A stretch of 64,000 nt of DNA from Physella acuta (taxonomy: Eukaryota > Mollusca > Gastropoda > Physidae). Shown here in pieces: positions 23,001 to 35,515 of this stretch (position 1 is the first letter of the stretch; each line of letters starts with the position of its first letter). The position numbers were made by a program, and so were the translations under genes. The notes under the pieces were generated by a model, which saw only the letters and a list, made by a program, of their open reading frames with translations, had not been told where the DNA came from and searched no databases. The stretch covers positions 124,001 to 188,000 of the forward strand of contig NW_026732524.1 in the NCBI RefSeq assembly GCF_028476545.1, given 5' to 3'.

Positions 23001-26000
23001 CATCACAAATATCAACAAAGCTAAAGCTGGTAACTAACTAGTAACTTTGAATGCAGATTTACAAAGATATATAAATAAGTTATAGCATACTCAAAATTGA
23101 AAGTTCATATAAAAATAATTACTTGAGTGATGATTGTTGTTTTTATCAAACAGAATTAATGACATTAATTTATGTGATAAGAAAATTTGACTAGGTAGAG
23201 ACTCGAGTTTCTGTTTCATAATACAATTTTCTCTAAAACTGTTTTACTCGGATAATTGACACTGGCAATTAACATTGGCATCTGAAAATCAACATAAATA
23301 TAGCTGTAAGATAAGTTTATCTAGGCTTTCAACACAAAATGTTTAATATCAACCAAATTAAAATCATAATCCCATTTCAACTGACTGCTTCTAGAATAGA
23401 TGCTCCGTATTTAGGAGTATAGCTGTCAGCATGATTGTGTCAGACAATTTTTTACTGTGTGAAACACTGTTTACTTTTTAAATTAAAATAAATTAAGCTA
23501 TAATAGTTTGTTAAAATCATTGACTGCTAAAAATTATGCATGCTATCTTATCACAAACTACTTAACAGTTAATTTGAAGCTCATCTTGAAAAACAACTTA
23601 ATGTTAAGTTTAGGCTGTTTTTAAAATTCAATTATTCTAGAAAGTTTTTCCTGTTTTTCTTTTTAGGAATCTGAAGGAGAGACCCCAGATATACAAGGTA
23701 TAGTTTTTCCTATGTTTTTAGCTCACAAAACTAAATGTAGATGTTTTATGATTAAATGTTCATCACAAAATGGATTGCTGTTAAGTCATATTTGCTTAGG
23801 TTATTATAAATATAATCACAGGTTCTATATTAAGTTATACATGTTTGTCTTGACTTGTTTATCTTTTATTCAACAGATTTATCTGAATATGAAAGTACTG
23901 TAGAAGATGCTGCTGGGCCTGGAGTAAGAATTTTTTATTTTTAATATAGAAGACGGCTAAAAAAATAATGTTTACTATTACAAAAATTTTTTTTACCATT
24001 TATTTATATTATAATTATGTAAAAATGTAATCATAATATTATGTAATGTTCAAACCAGCTTTATTTTTGAGTAACTTAGAAGAGTTTAATTTAACAGCAT
24101 CCTGAATATAATTTAAATAAAATTATTATAGGAAGAAAGTGAAGAGGAAAGTGAAACAGAGACTGAAGAAGGTTCTGAGACAGAATCAGAAAGTGGATCA
24201 GGGTCAGAAACAGAGGGAGGAGAAGAATATTCAGATGAAGAGGGTATTGAAGAAGAAAGGCAAAGTGGTGATGGAGAGGTAAGTCTGTAGAACGTATCTT
24301 ATTTTCATAAAGCTCGTATTCAGTAAGTTATTTCTTTTAAAATGTAAAAAATTCAGTTTGTTTCTGGTTATGTAGATCTAGTTTTTTTTTAAAGTTGTTA
24401 TCATATGAGATTGAAATAGTTTGTTTCACTTGATTAATATTAGGAGCAGCCTAACAATGATAAACCTGATGATGATGAAGATAAAAAGAACCCAGCTTAC
24501 GTCCCTAGAAAAGGTGCTTTCTATGAGCATGACTTTAGGCATGGTGATGAAGGCCCTTCAGTACAGGAAGTTGCAGATGATTCAAAGTACATTTTCTTTC
24601 TTCTTATGTATCATTTATATTTTTTTTTTACATTATTTGTTTATTATTTATGCTGTGCTATATCTTTCAGTTTATCTACAACATTGTTAAAGTAGAAATT
24701 ATGTAAAAATTTTGTGCACAAATAATAAACTTACAAAAATAACCATTGATTAACAGACCAAAGAAAAAGTTATGGCAAGATGAAGGTAAATGGTCACATG
24801 ATCGCTACAGTGATGACCTGCAAGCTCCAAAAACAAGAGAAGAATTAATTGCTCTCTATGGCTATGACATTCGAGCAGCTGATAAGCCACCTGAAGCTCC
24901 GCCTAAAAGACCTGGCAGGTCAGAGCATTTTCTTGAATGAAAATTTTTTTATTTATCATTTCAGTTATAGTTAAGGAAAAATTTGCAACAGTATTTTGCA
25001 AAATGGCAAAGGGATTTATATTATACAAAGTTCTCAAACATTTTTCCAGATCAGGTTATCTTACTGATTTATATATATTTTTTTTAGAGACAAAGGTCCC
25101 AGAAAACAACGCATGCAGGACTTTATTCCTCGTATGGCTGTCATTGACACAACAGAAGATGGTTCTGATTCAGTTCCAGCTTTAGGAGGAGAGCTAATTC
25201 TTTATGATGGAACTTCACCACCAAGTGTTAAAAGAAACAACACAAGAAATGCTGAAAGTAAGCGAGGAGGCATGGGCTACAAGAGGGCAAGTGGTGATGT
25301 TGATAAGCGCAACAACAGAAACAATCAGTACGGTGATTCAAAATATAACTCAGAACCTGAGATGTGGGATGATCCTTCAACTCAGGAAGTACTATCTCAA
25401 GATTTTCCAAGTTTGGAAGACTCCACAAAATCTTCAGTGGCTAGAGAATCTGAAAATGGAGACAAACCCAGGAGTGATAACAAGCAGTCCAGTGAGAGAG
25501 GGCCTAAATCATACCCTGCTGATGCTAGGGATGTTAACTTCAGGAAAGATAATAGGGAAAACAATAAGAATGTAAAGATGAACCAAAGTCAGGATGTTAG
25601 ACGCTATGATGATAGTAACCGCTACCAACAAGGCTACAGAGAAGATAAGAGGGGAGGCTTCAACAATAGACCAGTGGGTAGAGATGGAGATTTTAACAGA
25701 GGCGTGGAAGAAAACTGGAGGTCATCACCAAAAGATCCAAGGGATAACAGAGGAGGTGATTTTAATAGTGATTATAATTACAACAGGAGGTCACAGCAGT
25801 CATACAGGGGGAGAGATAAAGGTCCCCGAACTGGTAACCCAGCAGAGGGCGATAGATATTCTTATAACAACCGTAATAATCGTTATGAACAGCCACCTCG
25901 CTACCAGCAACAGAAGGGTGATGCCAGTTCGGCAAAAGAGACCAGGGAATACACCAATACAACTTACAGATCTACTGAAGACAAGACGAAACAGAGAAAC

Positions 26001-29000
26001 AGCTACAATGCTTCAGCTGTAAACACGGAAAATATAGTTGGAGAAAATGGGGATGGAAGCTCATCACAGAATGTTGTGTTTTCTAACAAGGAGAATGTTC
26101 AAACTATTAATGTTACTATTACAAGTACTACAACAGAAAAGAAGTCGTATGCTAAGGAGCGCAGAGCTAAGGGATCCTCTAGGCTGATGGAAGGGGCAAC
26201 TATGGTTGGGCATCCGGAACAGCAAAATCATGGTATGTGTTTAGTCAGTTGAGCTTGTTTTGTCCTTTTAAAAAAATTACACTTGCAATAAAACACTACT
26301 TATATCCTATCTCGACTCTACTCAAACCAATAGGAGACAATAACAATAGGATTAAACACTTTCCTAGAAATTATCAATCAGTTATAGTTTTACACAAGAT
26401 TAAAGGATAGTCTCAAACTTAGTTTCTTTTTGTTTTGATTCAACTTTTTATTTAGTAGGTAAAATGCCTCTAAATCTGCTTAATTGCTTGCTTACTTATA
26501 AAGTGTAATCGTAATTGTCTAGGTGGTACAGGCTTGCAGTACCATGGACCTCCACCTGGCCAGATAAAGTTGGAATCAAATTCAGTCCCTTCACAAACTG
26601 GAGCTAAACGTTACTCATCTCAGAGACAGCAAGGTCATGCTAAAGGAGTTTACTCTGAGCCTCCTCCTATAGATAGTGGTGCAAATCTTTATAACCCAGG
26701 TAAGCTAATTGTTTCCAATAATATTGTAGATAGTTTGTAATTCGTATTATGTTTATCAACTTGTTGACTTGTATTATTTTTAAAACACTGTTTAATATTC
26801 AATTCTATGTACTTAGAACACCTTCACTAAGAGTAAGGTTTAAAAAAAAAATTGCAATATTATTTTTATTATATTACTATTTATTAAATATGATTTGAGA
26901 ACACTTTTTTCTTTAGTATTTTAAATCAGTTTTCTGTATTTTCAGCTCTTCCACCCCCATCATTTTACAGAGAACATGGTTCTGTTGCACCTGGTCAGCA
27001 CCCCACACCTTCATCACCAGGGGTGGTACAGGAAGCTGCTCATTATCCTCCCACTCTTATCACTCCTACAGCTGCATTACCTTATGGATTGCCTGGTAAA
27101 TTCATTGCTCATTTTTAGCGCAATTTCCATTCTGGAGAATTGCGTTTATTAACTCGTCATTTCTGGGAATGGATGGATGAATGTATGGATGTGTGTCCGG
27201 GCTTTAAGTCGTATCTCCTCCTCAACGAAGCAATATCGATGACTAGTTACAAAAGCAATTATGTTAAGCAAGTTACGAGGATGAGCATAGGCCATAAAAA
27301 TTCCGGGTTTCTTTCATGTATTTCCCGGAAAAGCCAAAAAAACTCGAAAAAATGCAGTTTTTGGCCCATATCTCGGCAACCAGACCACTTAGCGACTTGA
27401 AACATGTACCAATCGATTCCTGCCATAATTTAGAACAATATTGCCGAAGAAAGTTTTCAAAAATATCCTCTCGCTCGGTCACAAATTTTAAAATTACATA
27501 AACACCTACAAACCGATCGTTCTTCTAGCTTGAATGCAACCCAGCATTATACGTCAGAGCTATTTTTAGATATCATAAGGAAATTGCGCATAAATGTCAC
27601 TAGACTTTTTTAATTAACTTGTTTTTTTATCTTCTGCTTTAAGTTAAAAATATGTTCTTTTGTGGATCTGTTTGTTTTGAGTTAAGCTTAACATAGTTCA
27701 TAACATAACACGAAAAAAAAAATTAGCTATACAATTTATGATTTTCATTATTTATATCATTTATGTTTTATTCAGTATCTAGCACAGTTCTACCAATACC
27801 ACCTAACACAGCTGGAATAGCACCCAATGCTGCCTTATTCCAGCCCCCAACTGGCCCTCCTCCTGTTGGCGTATTAGGACCGCAGTACTTACCAGCTGGT
27901 CTCATGTATGGGGGAGCAGCTAGAGTCCCACCCCCAGGGACGGCAACGGGATTTACCATGCCCATGGCTTACACATCACCGCCACCAACAGCTGCAGGCG
28001 TGGTTGGTGGCCAGCCGCCACCGCTAGGAAATGTTCCTCAACAGAGTATGCATTCTACAGCTCATGTAAGTTCTGGTGTTAGCATTGTACCACAATTGTT
28101 TAGGGGTTTTCTTAATTTATCTCTTCACATATTTTCATTTTCAAAACTATCAAAATGATCATATTGATCATTACCACTGAATAGTCTTTTTTGGTCTTAA
28201 AGATAAACATTTATATTAAATATTGATACAATAAATATTTTAAAAAATTAGCAACTGTTATAGATGTACAAGTTGAAAAAGTGTTGCACAAGTTGGTATA
28301 CAACACACTGTTAACAAATGAGTTAACAGCTTAATATTTTTTTTTATATAGTTTTACTTGTTGACACTTTTAAACTGTTAACACATGTATATTAGCAAAA
28401 AATGCTTCAAATGTATTAAGATTGTGTTGCATTCTTCAGCATAAAAAAGTTTACAGAGGAGACATAACCTACTATTCACCTGAGTTGCAGCAGCCCTCTA
28501 GAACTCCACAAAAGCGACCTAAAGCTGCTATTCCTATTATTGATCCACAGGTAGGTAGATAGTAAAGTAGTTAAATAATTTTATGACAGAATTAAAAATA
28601 TAGTTCAGTTAGTTGAAATACAGTAATCATAGTTTCCAAAACCTTAGTGAGCACCAACAATGCATTAATAGTAGTTTCAAGAATAAAATAGGGTTCTTCT
28701 ATTTAGTTTGAAGTTTGAAATAACAAGGAATTTAATTTTTTTTTTGTTTGCTTTATAATTTTAAAATCATTTATGAAGAAGAAAATGATTGTCAATAATT
28801 TAGTTTATAATTTTTGAAGGTTTAAATATTATTATTTTTTGCATATTAAATGCGCTCTTACATTATTTTGGCTTACATGTCATCTTTTAAAAACAAAACA
28901 TTTGTATTCACAACTTATGTATCTCTTTTATTTAAAACTTGTTGTATGGTACTCTAAACAGGAAATGCGTAGACAAAAGCAGAAATCTGAGCAACGAACA

Positions 29001-29573
29001 ACTCCTGAAAAGTCATCTCCAAGTAAGCAGTCAGCGCCTTCCATTTCTAATACAGTTAGTAAAGGAGTCAATGCACACCCTCATACCCATCCTGCAAAAC
29101 CAGGGGTCCAATTGAGTGAAAAAGAATTTAAGCAACCTGTTTCGGTTCATAACAACACAGATTCAAGTAGGTTAGATCAGCCTGTATCACCGAAAACAGA
29201 AATAGCAACCGAGTCATTACAAGATGAATCACAAATTACTAATGGTATGAACTCCTTGGCTCTTAACCCTGAACATTCAGAAGTGAACACACAATCACTA
29301 TCTATGGACAATCCAGCTGAATCAACATTATCTAGTTATACGAAAGATCCTTTGTTGAATGCAAACAATGATAGTGCAGACATAAAAGAAAATTATTCTA
29401 TGCCAACTGCACCAGTGTCTTCTAGTGATGAGCCAGTGAAAACAGAAATTGTGATAGATTCATCTGATAACAAAGCTGTCATGGAAATAAAAGATTTACA
29501 AGTTGCAGAAAATCTACTACCTCAGCAAATCAGCACCGTGCAATCAGCTGTAGAAATTAAAACTGAATTGTAA
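20079..29573 (+). CDS. CASC3: CASC3 (Barentsz/MLN51), exon junction complex subunit
   Basis: CASC3 binds eIF4A3 and Mago-Y14 in the exon junction complex and acts in mRNA localisation, translation and decay. Exons: 20079-20195, 23667-23697, 23877-23923, 24132-24278, 24444-24586, 24757-24918, 25088-26232, 26523-26699, 26946-27095, 27776-28065, 28440-28550, 28962-29573; phases join to 1,043 codons. Residues 1-114 are acidic (Glu/Ser-rich). The SELOR domain is at about 130-215 (NPAYVPRKGAFYEHDF, KLWQDEGKWSHDRYSDDLQA, LIALYGYDIR). Exon 7 is a long Arg/Asn/Gly-rich stretch ending near KKSYAKERRAKG. Next come AKRYSSQRQ, a Pro-rich part and ITYYSPELQQPSRTPQKRPK, all landmarks of vertebrate CASC3. 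It is longer than the human protein (~703), mainly in exon 7 and the tail. Intron 1 holds one arm of a large inverted repeat and intron 9 a TIR element. Confidence 0.95.
20625..22751 (+). repeat. Large inverted repeat, arm 1 (CASC3 intron 1)
   Basis: About 2.1 kb that matches 32036-33830 in reverse complement from GCTTAGATGGC at the left to AATTAAACCTA at the right, with roughly 85% identity by eye and several small gaps. No coding region, no terminal inverted repeats and no target duplication were recognised. It contains two related blocks with GATGCTCGTTCAGTGGCC-like sequence. Confidence 0.85.
22752..23666. other. CASC3 intron 1, remainder
   Basis: AT-rich intron sequence ending in TTTCTTTTTAG before exon 2. 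No further element was seen. Confidence 0.5.
27113..27608. mobile_element. Non-autonomous TIR element K, copy 2
   Basis: Inverted relative to 10494-11112. It starts TTTAGCGCAATTTCC and ends GGAAATTGCGC followed by GTCACTAGACTTTTTT. It contains the same core (AGTTTTTTTGGCTTTTCCGG-type sequence on the reverse strand). It lies in CASC3 intron 9, so the gene tolerates it as intron sequence. Confidence 0.65.
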
Positions 29574-30960
29574 CAAAATGGCTAATTAGTTCATTTTTAA
29601 TTGTCAGATATTTTACTCTAAAAAGGATAACTTCCATTTTGTAGTGGTTGCTTCAGATGTGTGCTTACAATTTTTTTTTTTACTTCAAAGTTTAGTTCCC
29701 AACTAAATAAATCTTGCTATGCAAGTTGTTGACAGTTGAAATTAAAAAGTGCTTAGATGTGACCTGAATATTTTCACTTAACATTCTGCATTTAATACTT
29801 GTTGTGCTTTATTAGTTACTATTGAACTTCAAAGAACAGTTTTTTGTTGTTGTTTTTGCTGTAACCATAACTGGTCTTTTTTTTGTTAATAGTTTAGTGA
29901 TTTCCTCCCATCCTGGTAGTGATGCAAAATTGCCTCTTATTTATAAGAACATTTATTTTATTTGTGTTATAATTGTATCCATTTCTGTCATCAAAATTAT
30001 ATTTCTCCCTGAAGGTCATGAATTTTTGTAGCTTTTTCATTTTTCATCAGAAACTGAATTTGTTTCACAAATTCTATTACATTTACTAGATACCAAGTAC
30101 ACTTTATTCTAACTAATGAGCACTAACAAACATTAGAGTTGATATTGTAAACCATTTAACTGCTGTTAACGTAGTTTTTTTTTATGTTTTAGAATATAGT
30201 TTATTTGGCACTCCTGTTTAATCTTCGTTTTTAGCATGTTGGATCTTAAACTCTAGCAGTGGTCATTTTTCTGAGTTGTTTGCTATGCAAGTCAATGGCT
30301 GTAATTGTAACGAAAGTAAAGATATTTTAATTAAAATTAGCTACTTCATTGTGTAAGATCTAGGTCAGCAAAATAGTTTATTTTTAATGCAAACCGGGCA
30401 TTGATCTATGTTGAGACAAAAATAATGTAGCCCACACATTTTATATACTTGTACTGCAATGATTAGTGTTGTGATGCAAAACATTAGCATTGTTTGAAAA
30501 GAACAGAAAAATATTTTAAGAGAATATATTAATCTGTTTTATGAACTTTGTGAGCAACAACTATAAATAATTGGTTTATATATTGTATAACTGATAATTG
30601 AACTGCAGGTGCAACAAATGTGTGCACAATTTTAAGTTAAGTAAACCCAATTTTTGTCAAGTTATTTTACATTGGTTTCAAAAGAAAGTGATTGATGCAG
30701 CCTTTTTATACCATCCTAGTGTGGTTGTATTTGTGTAAGGTTTTGCAACTTATAATTTTGATTTGTAAAATATGTGTATTTATGGTTTACATTTGCTTTC
30801 ACTTTCAGCATAAATTAAACTTTAAAACATTAAAAAGTTTTCTCTTAAATTTTTAAATCAATTTGTTTTGTTTTCTGCTAACATTACTAAAAGGTAATCG
30901 TTTGTGTTGTACTAAATAAAAAGGCGAATGCATAAGTTATTTAATAAAAACATGACTTGA
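29574..30960 (+). other. CASC3 3' UTR (probable)
   Basis: AT-rich sequence after the stop with no further coding signal. AATAAA signals occur at about 29705 and 30915; the latter, near the end of the stretch, is the likelier distal site. Extent is inferred. Confidence 0.5.
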
Positions 30961-32035
30961 TGATTAGGTGTCTACTTCCGTATTATGAATGACGTCATAT
31001 CGTATGTGGTGGTTCGTCTTGGATAGATTACTGCGCCTAAATAGTGTTCAAGATTTTATTACTGTTAGGCAGCTTGAGAAGAGATTCATATTTAAATTAA
31101 ATTTAAACTTCATGTTAGTTACACGTTAACTGAAAACAATTTAATAAACTTTTTTGATAGTTGATCAACTTCCGGACTATATTTTAACACGCAAGGTTTT
31201 CCTGTTTTATACATAAATTAGTCCAACATCACAGAGGGTGTATCTTATAGTAATTGACTAGAAGAATTTCCTTACCATTTTCTTTCTACGGTATATAGTA
31301 GTATACTTGCGAATTATCGTATACTAAGATTATCGGTAAGTTAAAAAATTAAATATAGAGGGCGAATAATATACATTTACGTACAAAAAACGAAGTTCGT
31401 CGTCAGCTGCTCGAAAACATGGCCGACTGTCTACTGTAGAATCTCTTCCGTGTTTTAGACTGTTTACTAGTGTTTACTCAAGTTTACTGTTTACAAAATC
31501 TTTCAAAATAACTTAAGTTTATTTAGTATGCTCACGGTAATGTGTTCATGCGCTACAAATTATTATGATAAACCTTATTAGTTAGCTGCCCTGAATTCAT
31601 TCTCATTATGTAAATTAAAAAAAAGGTTCTCACTATTATACTATTATTTGCAACCCCCCCCCCCCTTCCCACCCCTGGCTGTAGTGACTGGTAGTGTAGG
31701 AAGAGTGAAACGAATTTTTTTGATCTAGCATATTAGTAATTACTAGATCTAGATTCTAGGGATGATTATAGATCTAGATACCAGTTCCGATAATAGACTC
31801 TTCCATAAAATAGGTGTGTTGGGTTGTTAGTAGATTTTCTTACTAAATCTAAAATTTAGGTCTAGGGGCCTACTCAATTTTCAATTTAAACATGACCACT
31901 GAATGTTAGACATATTTAATCCATTAGGCACTAATTTTGAAGTTTTTAGTTTGTTTTAAACTAAATTACTTAATTTAATATTTATTGTCACTCACTGCCA
32001 AGCATGACACACCTCTCCATGACAACCTCTCTTAC
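30961..32035. promoter_or_regulatory. CASC3-Rab5 spacer; possible Rab5 first exon and promoter
   Basis: 31385-31540 is less AT-rich and contains a possible donor CACG|GTAATG near 31536. It could be a non-coding first exon of Rab5, whose first coding exon is preceded by an acceptor at about 36770. This is a guess from position. A C tract lies at 31657-31669. Confidence 0.25.
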
Positions 32036-33830
32036 TAGGTTGAATTATGGATTTTTTAAAATAAAATATTCTGTTATTTTAAATACACCATTAACTTCCT
32101 TACCCCTTAAGAGAACATTTGACACCACATTTAAATATCTAGCTTACTCGGTTGACCAGAAAAGAGAGAATTTGAAAATTAATCAAAAATGGAAAATGAA
32201 TGACAAAACAGCGTTCTTGGTCCTCGACCGGCATAACATGACGTCGTCGACTTGTGTACACGAGCTTTTAATTCCCGCCATGGTAATTGCGTCAGCTTAG
32301 GTAATTTACTCACCGGAAAATAACAAAAAGTAACTGGTTGATTTGATAATAAAACTAGATCTAGTTATTTTATTATTTATTAAATTCTAATCTACATGTT
32401 ATTCATACCATTTTATGCAATAATGAACACCTGCATAAATCAAATGACCATAATAAATATTTTTATTTCAAATTCTAATTTTAAATAATAAATATGCTTA
32501 AAATGATATTATAGTTTATAAATACAAATACATTTTATTTTACACTCAATTCACATTATATTGAGTCAACAGTGTGGCAGCTGAGGTTCATACATGGTAT
32601 TAGTGTCTTTTTTTTTTTACATTACATTTTTTTTTAAAAATAAAATCTCCAAACATCGTCACTCGCGTGATTGCTTGCTTGCGTTTACTATCCTATTGAT
32701 GAAAAATCCCACCACGGTCGCGGGGTCACCGTGACTTCAGCAGGCCTATAGTACACGTCATAGAATGAACACGTGTACACGAGATGGTCGGTGTCTTCAC
32801 TTCTCTCCCCCCCCCCCCTTCTTCAAGCAAATTGAAAAACAGACCTACTTTCCTACTTCTGATCATTTTTTTAAAAGTTCGGTAATTTTTTTTTTTTTTA
32901 AAGTTCTCATATCAGGCATGCTAGATTATTTTTTTAACTAGATCTACATCTAGCTTAAAAAATAAAATAAATAAACGCTTAAAATGCCCGTAAACAGATT
33001 ATTTAGCGCCAAAAAAAAAAGGCCGCTGAACGAGCATTTTTTAAAATACGCAGCAATGAAAATTGAAAAAGGCTAACGGCCGATCAATAAGTCTAAAAAT
33101 CGCCCGTAATTAGGCCTAGCTCTGAAAAAGGCCACTGAACGAGCTTCACTAATTATATAAACTAATAGGCCACGCAGCGCTGACGAGGTTAACCACCGGT
33201 CACGAATGCAGCAACTGTCGGCCCACAGTGAAGAAAAAATCAATATACTAATAAAATTACTAATACAATAATAATGTCCATAATTTTACTTTTTCCGCAC
33301 ATGCTACAATTGAATTATAATTAAAATACTAGACTTAACAGTTCATTCCGCAAAAAACTAGATCTAGTTGTTTCTGTCTGGCAACTAGCGTAACAATGAT
33401 GCAACGTTACTAAAAATAGCAGAGAGAAATTGTCGCATGGTTACTTACGGGGTAATTGGATTTTTCGTAAAAATCATCCATAATACTGTAAATATACATG
33501 GTAAATATCTCAATTATATATTAATCTACTGTTATACGGGCCGTTTTCCCCGTTATACGGTCGTTTTTGGCCGCGGTTCAGTTTATACGGAGAGTGCTCC
33601 ACTAGAAATCCTCATTATTTACAACTACAATTCTAGCGATTTTTTCTGGCATTCTAAGGCATATTATCCATTTTATTAGCATCTTGTGTTAAAATAATGA
33701 TAAGAATTTGCGAGATTAACAGTTTTTTCATATGTCGTGGATTGGACCCTAAAATAAACGTAAAAACCGTCAGAAAACGACGCATGACGTTTCAGGGTCA
33801 GAGGTCAATCCAGCCATCTAAGCAATGAGG
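32036..33830 (-). repeat. Large inverted repeat, arm 2
   Basis: About 1.8 kb, the reverse complement of 20625-22751. Matching landmarks include CCTTAAGAGAACATTTGACA, ACTCACCGGAAAATAACAAA and CCCTAAAATAAACGTAAAAA. Several indels separate the arms. It lies beyond the CASC3 3' UTR. Confidence 0.85.
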
Positions 33831-35335
33831 CGGCCTATCTCTTACGTTTGCCGCTAAAGAAAACCTCAAATCAGGTTAGAATTTTTAAGTGGCCATGCAC
33901 CCAGAGCTCCTCACTAGTGAAAAATAAATAAATTTGGTTGTCATTCAGAGGTCGTGTCTTATAAAAAAAGTGCTTGCAATATTTGATTTATTTTTTCATA
34001 GACTGATAACCCCAAGTTCTACAACCTCCAATTCATCTCCAGGCTGTATTTTAAAAGTTCTATTAAGTTTAATGACACAGACTTTTACATTTAACCTTCA
34101 TTCTCCAAAGCAAGTTTTAAAATGCTTTTCTGGCATATTTAGCCCTGTCACCTATAGCATGTTTTTATATCGTGAAAACCCGCCATTTTGCTCGTGGTAA
34201 ACATTTTTAAAAATAATTCTAAGAAGGTCTCTGGAACTAAGACAAAAAATCGCCAGAAGTCATGCATCCGGTCTGTACGCAACCAGCCACACCTCCAGGG
34301 TAGCGAGCAATACTAGTTAGTAGTATTGTAATCTCGACTAATATTATGGTTAGAAATTAGGGTTAGGCGTAAGGTAGGACTGGGGTTAGGGTTAGGGACA
34401 GGGTTAGCATTGACATTAGCCAGCCATGTGTGTATTTAGTTAACTACCAGTAACCTAACACCCCTTTTTTAAAGAAGATTCCATTATCTGACACCGGTGT
34501 AAATATTCTCCCATTATGGCCTATCTTGTTAAATTATTTGAAGCATTAGTATTTCTAAATGTTTTGGCTACTTACTAAACTTAAAGCGTGATTTCAGTCC
34601 TAAACTGGATGAAATTATGAAAATCTCAATAAACCAGAGTCATCATTATTTGGCATACCAATGTCCAACAAGAAAAAGGATTGCCCTGTGTCCTTCTCCT
34701 GGCTCATCACTCACTTCATTAACCGGTGTCAAACCTAGCTGGAGACTTGTTTAACCCATGAACCATTTATGGACAGTTATTTGAATTTTCTAGGATTTGT
34801 CACTAGGTTTTAATCTAATTTAAAAAAAAAAAAAAATACCATAGGATACAATTACAAGTTAGTTATTATATCATAAAATTACACAACTCTAACATAGTAA
34901 GAAAACAAACTTACAGAACAAATTTTATTGGGTAGTTGTTTAGGTTCTCTGCACTAAAATGAGCAATAACTAAAATACAAAGGAATGTAAATATGTTTGT
35001 GTGTGTCTGTCTGTCGTTTATGCATTACTACACAATCAACTGATCGCAGTGAAACTTTGGAAAGTTGAGAATACTCAGGGGGTGGTTTCCGCATGGGAAA
35101 ACATTCTGAGGCGCGGCATCACGTAGGGTGCAATTTGGCACCCCGGGCTCTCTTGTCGACATTAATGATCTGATTGGTTAATGTTATCATTGATTAAATC
35201 AAATTTGGCGCTTTCGTCGGTGGTCAGGTGACCCTGAGTTCCCATATGAGCAATATGGAATCCTACATTCGTGTTAAATGGCACCATACAATTGGGACGC
35301 TCTATTGTTTTCAGAGATTAATTGCTCCTTTAAAG
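33831..35335. other. Spacer with a telomere-like patch
   Basis: No gene identified. GGGTTAGGGTTAGGG lies at about 34383-34398 among degenerate copies (34363-34407). A stretch around 35000-35250 is more GC-rich and may be an old repeat. A poly(A) run is at 34822. Confidence 0.4.
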
Positions 35336-35515
35336 TAGAGTTCACCTGTTTCTGTGACCTTTGCTTATGAAGGTATAGTGTAGCTAGCACAATGCCATAT
35401 GCCTTTACTTTCCCTAACAATAGTCAGGTACCCATCACAGGGACGTTCTACAGATTTGAACCCAGATTCAAACTCAAGACTAGAACTCGTTTGCTCTATT
35501 TGACCATAATTGCTC
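35336..35515 (-). repeat. tRNA-derived SINE, decayed copy
   Basis: Plus strand shows GTAGAGTTCACCTGTTTCTG, TTTACTTTCCCTAA, AGTCAGGTACCCATCA and a reverse B box ACCCAGATTCAAACTC. Confidence 0.7.

Noticed and set aside
31380-31470. Short ATG frame near 31411 in a GC-richer patch
   Set aside because: It ends after a few codons. The patch is better explained as a promoter or untranslated exon, and even that is unproven.
33990-34200. Minus-strand coding-like piece with MAGFHDIKTC and later FKIQPGDELEVVEL
   Set aside because: The two parts are in different frames with stops between them, have no supported splice sites, and I recognise no family. Too weak to call a gene or pseudogene.
34990-35250. 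GC-richer patch with TGTCTGTCTGTCG, considered as a Helitron-type repeat end
   Set aside because: No paired end, hairpin or target site could be found, and only one copy was noticed.
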